From Luteibacter aegosomaticola (lineage in GTDB: Bacteria; Pseudomonadota; Gammaproteobacteria; Xanthomonadales; Rhodanobacteraceae), in assembly GCF_023078475.1 (NCBI RefSeq), contig NZ_CP095741.1, positions 868,001 through 932,000 of the forward strand: DNA of 64,000 bases. Reading direction: 5' to 3'. This document shows, in pieces, positions 52,001 through 59,748 of the stretch. A model generated the notes under the pieces. The model was not told where the DNA came from, ran no database searches, and saw only the letters and a list, made by a program, of their open reading frames with translations. Positions within the stretch are counted from its first letter, which is position 1. Every line of letters starts with the position of its first letter. The position numbers were made by a program, and so were the translations under genes.

Positions 52001-53606
52001 CGGGAAGCATGAAGGTCGAGTGCCACTCCGTGCGTATGGTCCGCGCAAGCGGTGTGCCCGCGCCTTCGGTGCGGCTGGTCTGTCGGCCGTCTTCATCGTG
52101 CGTATATTGGGTAATGCGACCGTCGAAGTCGGTGGTGCGACTCGGCGCGCCCTGATCGTCATATTCCAGTTTGGAGAACGCCGCGCCGCAGCCGGCACCG
52201 CCAGGCTGGTCGACGCCTACCAGGCGGCGGACCCCCTTGACGTCGGCGTAGCGGTAGATGCGCTCAGTATTGAGGGCATCGGTGACTTTCACGTCGCCGC
52301 TTGCCTGTCGCGCGAGGAAGAATCGGTCTATACCATTGCTGTGCTCGCTACCAACGGCGCGACCCACCTTGTCGTATCGGAAGGTGGCGAAGCGAAGAAG
52401 TGATTCGTCAAAGATCCCGGTGAGGGCATGAGGGAGGTCTGCGCCGACGTAGGACGTCTCGTTGTACGTGTATCGCTGGGATTTTCCGTCCGCGTAGGTC
52501 GCTTCGACCAAATCGCTGCGGAGATCGCCGGGGCTCGAATAGGTGTACGAAACAGCTACGCCCGCATCGTCATGCACAGAGACAATTCGGCCGACGGCGT
52601 CGTAGGTGAATCGTAGTGATCGGCCCTGAGTATCGAATGCTTGAAGTGAATCGGCAGCATATTGCAGGCGGATGTGATCTCTAACACCGGGATTTATGTC
52701 CGTAAGAAGACCCTGGGCGCTGTAGTGTTCGACCAGGCCATTCTTGCCGTAATACATCCAACCATCGGCCATCCGCTCAAGGCGGCCGCGTGCATCGACG
52801 CTACTCTGATAGCGTCCATCTTTCAGCACGAACGGTATGCGTTCACCCGTATGACGAAGCAGGCGTACGGATGTGCCGTCATCTGCCACGAAAACCGAAC
52901 GGTCGTAGGTGCCACGCCAGTGGGCTCCCAGACGGGCCGTGGCTGGGATCGTCTTCCGGTCGAGGTCTGGGTTGGACGCGTCATCGAGAACCGCGCCGCT
53001 GTTGTAGTAGCGAGTAAAGCCAAGAGCGGAACCTCCGCTCGCGCCAATGTCGAGGACTTCTTGATACTTGTTGTTCAGCCCGGCATTGATCGGGTTTCCG
53101 ACGCTTGGACGGGTCAGGCAGTCGCCTGACCCCAGTTCCGACTGGCGCTCCGCGGCCTGCTCAGCGTCCCACGAGACTCGACAGACGATCTTATCGCCCC
53201 AGGCTGGATAAGGAGGCGCGAGGTTTCTGTTGGGATAAGGGCCCCATTCTTGATTGCCTTTGATGACGTACAAGGATGGAGGTGCGTCGCAGGTGAAGTA
53301 GTGATAGGCATACTTTGATTCAGTCAGTTCGCGACCCTGGGCATTCGTGTACCTGTATTCGGCGAAGTAGAGTGAATTGAAGTACCAGGTTCTTGTTAGC
53401 GTGCAACCGGTCCAGCCGCGTTCCTGGCACGCCTGTTCTGCCAGGGCAGTGCCGGCTTCGGTCACATCGGTATACCAAAGCGTCGGCAGCCCTTTTCGTG
53501 GGACTTCGTACTCTAGATACGGTCGGATGTCGACGGCGGTGGCCGTACTCGGCACGGCCACCGCAAGCGCGGAAATCCCGACGTAGTTTCTTAGTTTCCT
53601 TGGCAT
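49038..53606 (-). CDS. Sec-exported RHS-repeat protein with variable C-terminal tail
   Basis: A 1522-residue secreted RHS/YD-repeat protein. A Sec signal (residues 1-24) is followed by a Cys-containing domain, a DUF6531-like segment ([17 protein letters not shown] and GFTRYYNSG) and many YD repeats from about residue 300 to 1330. The RHS core is seen in [34 protein letters not shown] and [19 protein letters not shown]-type end. Beyond DPSGRNP, a ~170-residue tail is rich in Gly/Ala and hydrophobic helices and ends CGCEN; no nuclease motif is visible. GAGGAG lies 5 bases before the ATG. The two following genes may give immunity. Toxin activity is inferred from the architecture. Confidence 0.85.
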   Translation of the reverse strand: [1522 protein letters not shown]

Positions 53607-53880
53607 GTGTACTCCTCGCCCGTTGTACGAAAGGGCGCGGAGTCTAGGGCGTATTCGAGCGCTTCGTTTCTAGCACGCGGATTCTCAAATCGATGGATTG
53701 AGAATGTTAAGAGGCGTGCCAGAGGTAGATCACGAACTTACGCGTGAGCTGGAGTTCGGATGTCCTGAGTTCTCAAATTCTTCGTCAGTTCGGCGCTTCG
53801 CCGTTTCTTCAAGAGAGGCTGAGATTCTTCGGAATTGGTGAATGCGCGTTGCCTGGGGTTGCCTGCGTGGTGATGTCCTC
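53607..53880. promoter_or_regulatory. Upstream region of the RHS gene
   Basis: About 275 bp between the RHS start and the right REP. It is less GC-rich and holds two similar segments, GATTCTCAAATC and GTTCTCAAATTC, at about 53690 and 53770. No gene was recognised. It should carry the RHS promoter on the minus strand. Confidence 0.4.
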
Positions 53881-53939
53881 GGAAGAGCTGAGGGCCTGGG
53901 CCGTGAGGCGAAAGATGTCGCGCGCAAGCGCGCTCCTAC
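53881..53939 (-). repeat. REP copy forming the right edge of the RHS island
   Basis: A 59-bp copy, inverted relative to 47486-47544, with 57 identical positions. Only one REP arm and the inter-arm spacer are present; the second arm is missing and the match stops exactly where the island sequence begins. Confidence 0.88.
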
Positions 53940-53966
53940 AACGGGTGTTCCGGCAAGGGTGTCTGG

Positions 53967-55175
53967 CTAGGCGAGTTCGCCCAGGGCGGCGCGGACGACG
54001 TAGAGGGTGTCCATGCGCGGTACCGGGCGGGTTAGGCCGGTGATGAGGCGGGTGAGGTGGTTGCGGCGGACCCACGCCTGGCCTTGTAGCCATACCTGCG
54101 TGCGGAGCATGTCGGCGCGCTCTTCGCGGCTTTCCTGGGTGGGGCGGATGCGCTGGACGAGCAGCCGTGTGAGGTCGCCGGGCGTGCGTGACCATTCCGC
54201 GCCGGGGAGCAGGTTGAGCCACAGATGCGAGCACGAGACGCTGGTGATCGTCTGTCGGCGTGCCGCAAGGCGGAGCAGTGGCGGGCTGGTGCGACGCAGG
54301 TGGCGGAGCACGCTGCGCGGCACGGTGCCGGGGAAATAGCGCGCAGCGAGGCGCAGCGGCGGCCACGCCCACCACGGTAGTTCGCTCCCTTGCCACAAGG
54401 TGGCCCATTCATCGCGCGGCATGCGCCGTGCCAGCTGCGCGATATCGTGCAGATGAAGCAATCGCAGGCTGCGCCCGCACACGTTACCCGCGGCATGCAA
54501 CAGCAAGTGGGCCATCAGCGCACCGCGGTTAGGGTAAGGATTGATGCCTGGCTGCGCGTCGGCGGGCCAGATCTGTTCGGTGATATCCACGGTGCGTACG
54601 GGCAACCGCTCCTGGATGCGCGTATGCACTTCGATATTCACCGGCGTATCCCGGTGTTCGCCGAGACCGCGTACGGTCACGCCATCGCGCGGCTTGAACA
54701 CGCGATGTTTCCACTGCCGGAACGATTCCTCATAACCGAGTTCGCCGAGCAGCGCCTGCACCACGGGCACGTCGCGCGGGCGTACCAGCAGGTCGATATC
54801 GGCCATGGGCCGCTCACCCGCCACGTAGATGCCAAGCCCGTGCAACGTGGCGCCCTTCAGTGCCACGAGCGGCAACGCCATGCGCCGCGCGAGCTCATCG
54901 ATCGCGTTAAGCAACGCGGCGATGCGCTGCTGGCGAACCTCGACATGCTCGCGCTGGGTAGCGAGGAAATCCTGCCAGCCGTCGGGCGCCCAGGTGGAGA
55001 AGCCCGCCAGCAACGGTGACACGCCGTGCGCTACGGCGGCGGCGCCAGCGAGGCGCCACTCGAGCTCGCTCCACGCGGGCTGTGCCGTGCCGGAACGGCC
55101 CAGCGCGAGTTCCGCCGCCAGCGCCTCGGTGGTGAGGGCCAGGCCACGTTTCAGGACAGGCAGCGGCGGCAACAT
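53967..55175 (-). CDS. Nucleotidyltransferase-fold protein (NTP_transf_5 type)
   Basis: A 402-residue protein with a minimal nucleotidyltransferase core: PLVALKGATLHGLGIYVAGERPMADIDLLV supplies the paired acidic residues (DID), and LEHRDTPVNIEVH-like EHRDTPVNIEVHTRI the third. The rest is helical, ending RMDTLYVVRAAL. Proteins of this family occur in exopolysaccharide, exosortase and lasso-peptide clusters, often with HprK-related kinases, as here. The ATG at 55175 has GGAGG at a proper distance. It follows the radical SAM gene by two bases. Its substrate is unknown. Confidence 0.8.
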   Translation of the reverse strand: MLPPLPVLKRGLALTTEALAAELALGRSGTAQPAWSELEWRLAGAAAVAHGVSPLLAGFSTWAPDGWQDFLATQREHVEVRQQRIAALLNAIDELARRMALPLVALKGATLHGLGIYVAGERPMADIDLLVRPRDVPVVQALLGELGYEESFRQWKHRVFKPRDGVTVRGLGEHRDTPVNIEVHTRIQERLPVRTVDITEQIWPADAQPGINPYPNRGALMAHLLLHAAGNVCGRSLRLLHLHDIAQLARRMPRDEWATLWQGSELPWWAWPPLRLAARYFPGTVPRSVLRHLRRTSPPLLRLAARRQTITSVSCSHLWLNLLPGAEWSRTPGDLTRLLVQRIRPTQESREERADMLRTQVWLQGQAWVRRNHLTRLITGLTRPVPRMDTLYVVRAALGELA

Positions 55176-55177
55176 GG

Positions 55178-56617
55178 TCAGCACCCTCCGGTTGCGCGGC
55201 GGGCCCAGGCGGCCTGCGTGGGCTCGGCGTTACGGTGCATGTGCTCGCGCGCCAGGAGCTCGCACCAGTCATCATCGAGCGCATGGCCCGGGTCGGTCAC
55301 TTCGCGGTGCAGCAGGTCGCGGACTTCGCGGTAGAACGTCGTGTCATAGGCGCCCTGGAACATCATGGCGAGATCGCCGCTGTCGTCCCAGTGCGTCTTG
55401 CGCCCCAGTTGCGCGCGCACCTCCTCAAAGAACTTCGTGCCGGGCAGCGGGTAGGACACGCTGACGCCGATGTCGTCGGGTGCTGCGGCCTGCACGAGCG
55501 TACGTGTCGCCAACAGGTCATCGAGTTCTTCGCCCAGATAGCCCAGCTGGATGAAGAAGCCCACGCGGATGCCGCGCGCACCGAGGCGCTGCCGCGCGGC
55601 GATGAGATCGGGCACCTTCGTCCCCTTCGTCATGCGGTCGAGCACGCGCTGGCTGCCGCTCTCTGCGCCGATCCACGCTTCGACGCAGCCCGCCTGCGCG
55701 AGCGCGTTGGCCATGCGATCACTGGCAAGGTCGGCGCGGGTCTGGATCATGAAGGGGATGGAGCCGTTCGTGGCCTGCAGTTCATCCGCGAACGCGCTCA
55801 CCCAATCGATGTGGAATCCGAAAATATCGTCGGCCATCCAGATATGGTCGGGCGCGTACGTGCGCTTCAGGTAGGTCATCTCCGCCGCGACATCCAGCGG
55901 TGAGCGCTGGTTGTAGTGGTTGCCCCAGATCGGCTTGGCGCACCAGTTGCAGCGGAACGGGCAGCCACGTGAAGCGGCCATGTTCAGGCTGAAGTAGCCG
56001 TGGCGCTCCATCCAGAACTCGCGGTAGCGCGGGATATCGACCAGATCCCACGCCGGCAGGCCGGTGATTCGCGGATCGGGCGGGACGATGCCAAGGCGCG
56101 TCACGCGTGGGCCCGTGGGCGAATGCGTAGCGATACCGGGCAGGCCATCCGTCCATGCTTCAGAGCTGATTAGCGGATCGCGTTCCAGCCGATTGGCCAA
56201 CTCGATCAGCGCGCCGATACCTTCACCCGTAAGCACGGCGTCTGCGCCGGCATCGAGGAAAGCCTCCGGATGATCCGAGGCATCCGAGCCGGCAACCAGT
56301 ACGCGGGCACCATCGGCCTTGGCCTCGGCGATCATCCGGCACGCGGCCTCGCGCATGTTGCCCAGGCACATCTTGGTCAGGAAGTTGAAGTTGTCCTCGT
56401 AAAACACCACGAGAGCGGGGCGCTGGGCGCGGGCCACCGGCGCAAACTCTTCCACGCCCTCGGCCAGCATGGCATCGAACAAGCCCACCGCGTGGCCCAT
56501 GCGGCGCAGCAGGGCGGCGATCTGCAGGGTGGCCAGCGGCGGGTAGGGCTTGCCGCGGTCCCACTGCTTGCGGTCGTAGCGCAGGAAGTAGGAGTGGCCA
56601 ACGAGGATATTCAGCAT
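55178..56617 (-). CDS. B12-binding-type radical SAM protein
   Basis: A 479-residue radical SAM enzyme with an N-terminal cobalamin-binding-like domain (LNILVGHSYFLRYDRKQW, VLVAGSDASDHPEAFLDAGADAVLTGEG) and the cluster motif CPFRCNWC in ASRGCPFRCNWCAKPIWG near residue 215. EAWIGAESGSQRVLDRMTKGT follows. It ends with a helical segment DDWCELLAREHMHRNAE. It resembles anaerobic Mg-protoporphyrin cyclase/hopanoid-type enzymes but its reaction is unknown. It is divergent from the HprK-like gene, with a 132-bp shared promoter region. Confidence 0.87.
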   Translation of the reverse strand: MLNILVGHSYFLRYDRKQWDRGKPYPPLATLQIAALLRRMGHAVGLFDAMLAEGVEEFAPVARAQRPALVVFYEDNFNFLTKMCLGNMREAACRMIAEAKADGARVLVAGSDASDHPEAFLDAGADAVLTGEGIGALIELANRLERDPLISSEAWTDGLPGIATHSPTGPRVTRLGIVPPDPRITGLPAWDLVDIPRYREFWMERHGYFSLNMAASRGCPFRCNWCAKPIWGNHYNQRSPLDVAAEMTYLKRTYAPDHIWMADDIFGFHIDWVSAFADELQATNGSIPFMIQTRADLASDRMANALAQAGCVEAWIGAESGSQRVLDRMTKGTKVPDLIAARQRLGARGIRVGFFIQLGYLGEELDDLLATRTLVQAAAPDDIGVSVSYPLPGTKFFEEVRAQLGRKTHWDDSGDLAMMFQGAYDTTFYREVRDLLHREVTDPGHALDDDWCELLAREHMHRNAEPTQAAWARRATGGC

Positions 56618-56749
56618 GGGGTAAACGCCTTTCGCGTCATGCGGGTTAGGCGTGAGTGCCGCGCTGCGGTGGGCAGGTTGCCGGGCGCGGCGGCACAACC
56701 TTCGCCGGGCCCGCCGGCACCTACGGCGGTTATCCCGGCGATCTCGACC

Positions 56750-57781
56750 ATGGCCATCCCTGATCCATTCGATACCCCCGAGTTCGCCGCCGACCCGTTC
56801 GGCGAACGGATGCGCCTGGCTTACGCCCGGAGCTGGCCCGTGCTGGGCGCTTCATTCGTCTTCGCCAGCAACAGCGAGGCGCTGCTTGCGCTTGCCGCCG
56901 CGGCCTACGACGGCCTCCCGGCCCACCGCCTGGCGCCGGTACCGCCTGTGTTCCATATCGAGCTACGGCTCGTTCCGGCCTCCGCCAGCGGGAGCCATGG
57001 CGAGCCTGGGCCGGTGCAGACCTCGTCCGGTGGCGGCATGGTCATGGGTATGGTCGACGCATCGAACCATGTGATCGTCTCGCCCGCGCAGCGACGCGCC
57101 GTGGTCACGGTCTCCGAGGATCGCCTCGCCTATCCCTACCACGTGCGTTACGAGCTGATCGAATTCGCGGTGTACCTGCTGGCCGCACGTGGCCAGGACC
57201 TTGTTTCGCTGCACGCGGCCTGCATTGGCGGCGAAGGCCGTGGTGTCTTGCTGCTAGGGCCATCGGGTGCTGGCAAATCCACGCTCACACTGCAGGCCGC
57301 GCTCGATGGCTACGACGTGATGGCCGAAGACGGCGTCTTCGTGGAGCCGAAGCGGCTGCGCGCGACGGGCGTGCCCAATTACCTGCATGTCACTGACGAG
57401 AGTCTGCGCTGGCTGGATCCGGCCGCACGCCGTATGGTCATGGCGTCGCCGCGTATCCAGCGCCGCAGTGGCGTGGAGAAATTCGAGATCGACCTGCGCG
57501 CAGGCGCACTACGCCCCGCGCCCGAACCGCTGGACATCGTCGCCACCATCCTGCTCTCCGCGCAACGCACCGATGGCCCCTTGCTCGAACCGATCGCACG
57601 CGACGATGCGATGGTGAAGCTCGCCGCCGACCAGCCTTATGCGGCCCGGCAGCCGGGGTGGCGCCGCTTCGTGGACACGGCGTTGCTGCGTGGTGTGTGG
57701 GTACTGCGTCGCGGTGCCGATCCGCGGGCGACCCTCGAGGCGCTTGCCTCGTGGCTCAGCTTGCAGGAAGCGGTGGGCTAG
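56750..57781 (+). CDS. HprK-related kinase
   Basis: A 343-residue protein whose C-terminal half is an HPr-kinase-like P-loop domain: LHAACIGGEGRGVLLLGPSGAGKSTLT (Walker A residues 170-178) and MAEDGVFVEPKRL (Asp region). The N-terminal half lacks the HprK N-terminal domain. Such HprK-related proteins occur with PqqD-like proteins, NTP_transf_5 proteins and export systems, and some phosphorylate lasso-peptide precursors. Here the neighbours are a nucleotidyltransferase, a radical SAM enzyme and an ABC exporter; no PqqD-like gene was seen. The start at 56750 fits the domain layout. It is followed by the exporter gene with a two-base gap. Confidence 0.82.
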   Translation: MAIPDPFDTPEFAADPFGERMRLAYARSWPVLGASFVFASNSEALLALAAAAYDGLPAHRLAPVPPVFHIELRLVPASASGSHGEPGPVQTSSGGGMVMGMVDASNHVIVSPAQRRAVVTVSEDRLAYPYHVRYELIEFAVYLLAARGQDLVSLHAACIGGEGRGVLLLGPSGAGKSTLTLQAALDGYDVMAEDGVFVEPKRLRATGVPNYLHVTDESLRWLDPAARRMVMASPRIQRRSGVEKFEIDLRAGALRPAPEPLDIVATILLSAQRTDGPLLEPIARDDAMVKLAADQPYAARQPGWRRFVDTALLRGVWVLRRGADPRATLEALASWLSLQEAVG

Positions 57782-57783
57782 GT

Positions 57784-59466
57784 ATGCGCATGCCGACGGC
57801 CTGGCGTGGGCTGCTGGCGTTGCTGCCGCAGGGCGAGCGTTACTCCATCGTGGCGTATGCGTTGCTATCGGCGGGTGCGGCGGTATGTGGCAGTGTCTCC
57901 GCCGTACTGCTCGTTCCCCTCGTGCAACCCGGCCATGCGGTGCCCTTCGCGAGCGATGACGTTCTCACGAACGCGGGCTGGTTCGCCGTGAGCGGCGTGC
58001 TCTTCGCGCTTCTGCGTTGGCAGGCCGCCCGGCTGGGCGCGGCGCAGGTTGCCCGATTCGCCGTGCGTTTGCGCCGCGATGTGCACGCGCACTTGCTGGG
58101 GGCGACGCTGCCGGGGCTCGCGGGTTCGAGCTCGGCGGAGATCGCCAACGTGCTCACCTACAACAGCGAGCTTCTCGTGCAGGGTTTCAGCGCGATGCAA
58201 CAGCTGGCGGTAGCGGTACTCACGGCCTTGGTGAGCATCGCCTTCGCGCTGTGGATATCGCCGACGCTAATGCTCGCCATACCGGCGCTCCTGCTGGCCA
58301 TCCTCATCACGTCGCGTATCGCGGGTCGCGAATTCGCCGACGTAAGTCGCCGCTACGTTACCGACATGACCGGTCTGTTCTGGCACAGCGAGGATTTCCC
58401 GCGGCGCCTGCGCCATGTGCGTTCGTTCGGTCGCGAGGCGGCGGAGCGGGCAAGCTACGGCGACGTGTCGGCCCGGCTTGGCGAGGGATACCGGCGCCAG
58501 CTCGAGCTGGTGGCCTCGAGCCGCATGGTGCTGGAGCTCGGCGCGGCGCTGGGTATCCCGGCGGTATTCGTCCTTGCACAGCGCTGGCATGGCGTGGACA
58601 GCGCCGCCCTTATCGCGGTCGGTCTGCTTCTGGCGCGCCTCCTGCCGTATCTCGTTTCCACTCGGCAAGGTTTCCAGCAACTGCGTTCCGCGGAGCCGGC
58701 GCTCGCGCTGTGGCAGCGCTACATGGCGCTCGATGCACGCACACCACCCGTTCCCCTTGAGGACGCAAACGGCGAGGTGGTGATCCATCATCTGCGCGTG
58801 AAGCCGCCGCGCGAAGGCCTCACGCTGGAGGGACTGCGACTGCGCCCCGGCGAACTCATCCTCGTCACCGGTGCCTCCGGCATCGGCAAGAGCAGCCTGG
58901 TCGATGCCTTGTCGGGCATGGCGGTACCGGAAGCGTTCACGGCGACGCGCGATGGCGCACCACTGGCCTTCGCCGCGTGGCAGGCACACGTGGCCCGCGG
59001 CGCGTATGTGAGCCAGGGCGTGCGTCCCTGGCAGCACACCGTGCGCGACGTGCTGGCCTGGGCGGATCCCGACGCTTCCGAAACCACGCTCCATGAAGTC
59101 CTGCGCACGGTGGGCCTGGATCAGCGGGTCGACGCGTCAGGACAGGGTCTCGACCTTGCGGTGCAGGGCGCTGATAGCCGCCTCTCCGGCGGCGAGCTGC
59201 AACGCCTGATGCTCGCCCAGGTCATCCTGCGCCGGCCGGTGCTGGCGGTGCTGGATGAAGCTACCAGCGCGCTGGATGCCGCAGCAGAACTGGCCGTGCT
59301 GGCCGGCGTGCGGGCAAGCCTGCCGGGCGCGGTGATCGTGGTGGTGGCTCACCGCGATGCGGTGGCGGCCCTGGCCGATGTGCATGTGAACGTGCTCGGC
59401 GATCGGGCGAACGTAGAGACGCTCCCTCCCATTCGGACTATTGTTCCTTCACGCCGGCCGGCCTAA
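57784..59466 (+). CDS. ABC exporter (fused membrane and ATPase domains)
   Basis: A 560-residue half-transporter: about six membrane helices in residues 15-310 followed by an ATPase with Walker A GASGIGKSS, Q-loop region YVSQGVRPWQ, signature LSGGELQRLMLAQ and Walker B VLAVLDEATSALD. It resembles MsbA/peptide exporters of the ABCB type but the Walker A Gly-Ser-Gly-x-Gly-Lys-Ser is modified only slightly, so ATP use is expected. There is no peptidase C39 domain. It starts two bases after the HprK-like gene and probably exports the product of this neighbourhood. Confidence 0.87.
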   Translation: MRMPTAWRGLLALLPQGERYSIVAYALLSAGAAVCGSVSAVLLVPLVQPGHAVPFASDDVLTNAGWFAVSGVLFALLRWQAARLGAAQVARFAVRLRRDVHAHLLGATLPGLAGSSSAEIANVLTYNSELLVQGFSAMQQLAVAVLTALVSIAFALWISPTLMLAIPALLLAILITSRIAGREFADVSRRYVTDMTGLFWHSEDFPRRLRHVRSFGREAAERASYGDVSARLGEGYRRQLELVASSRMVLELGAALGIPAVFVLAQRWHGVDSAALIAVGLLLARLLPYLVSTRQGFQQLRSAEPALALWQRYMALDARTPPVPLEDANGEVVIHHLRVKPPREGLTLEGLRLRPGELILVTGASGIGKSSLVDALSGMAVPEAFTATRDGAPLAFAAWQAHVARGAYVSQGVRPWQHTVRDVLAWADPDASETTLHEVLRTVGLDQRVDASGQGLDLAVQGADSRLSGGELQRLMLAQVILRRPVLAVLDEATSALDAAAELAVLAGVRASLPGAVIVVVAHRDAVAALADVHVNVLGDRANVETLPPIRTIVPSRRPA

Positions 59467-59501
59467 CGTCGGTGGCGACGACAGCGGGGGGGACCGCCGA
59501 C

Positions 59502-59702
59502 ATGGTAGCCAGGCACACGATCTGTACTCTTTTCACGGGCATGGCGCTCGCGCTGGCCTGTGGCGCGGCCGGTGGGCTCGGCCAGCCCTCGTTCGATACG
59601 CTCGCGGCACGTCACCGCCCCGATCCCTGGCATAGCGACCCCTGCGGCCCCTATCGACCCATCGCGGGGATCTGCCGGATGCTGCGTCCCGTCAGAAGTT
59701 AG
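59502..59702 (+). CDS. Small exported protein (66 aa)
   Basis: A 66-residue protein downstream of the ABC exporter. Residues 1-25 look like a signal peptide (HTICTLFTGMALALACGAAGG). The mature part is short, with PDPWHSDPCGPYRPIAGICRML, three prolines around two cysteines that could form a disulfide. GGGGGGA lies 9 bases before the ATG. The gene lies 35 bp after the exporter stop. It could be a small secreted protein or an exported peptide; there is no evidence for a precursor role except position. Confidence 0.55.
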   Translation: MVARHTICTLFTGMALALACGAAGGLGQPSFDTLAARHRPDPWHSDPCGPYRPIAGICRMLRPVRS

Positions 59703-59748
59703 CCCCCCAAGTGGGCTAGGCTAGGTCCCCATCACCTGGGGAGTCCCT

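Noticed and set aside
47486..53939. Insertion sequence or composite transposon carrying the RHS gene
   Set aside because: No transposase or target-site duplication was seen; the inverted 59-bp copies are REP elements.
53967..59466. Complete lasso-peptide gene cluster
   Set aside because: HprK-like, nucleotidyltransferase and ABC exporter genes fit, but no asparagine-synthetase-like cyclase, B1/B2 proteins or precursor was found.
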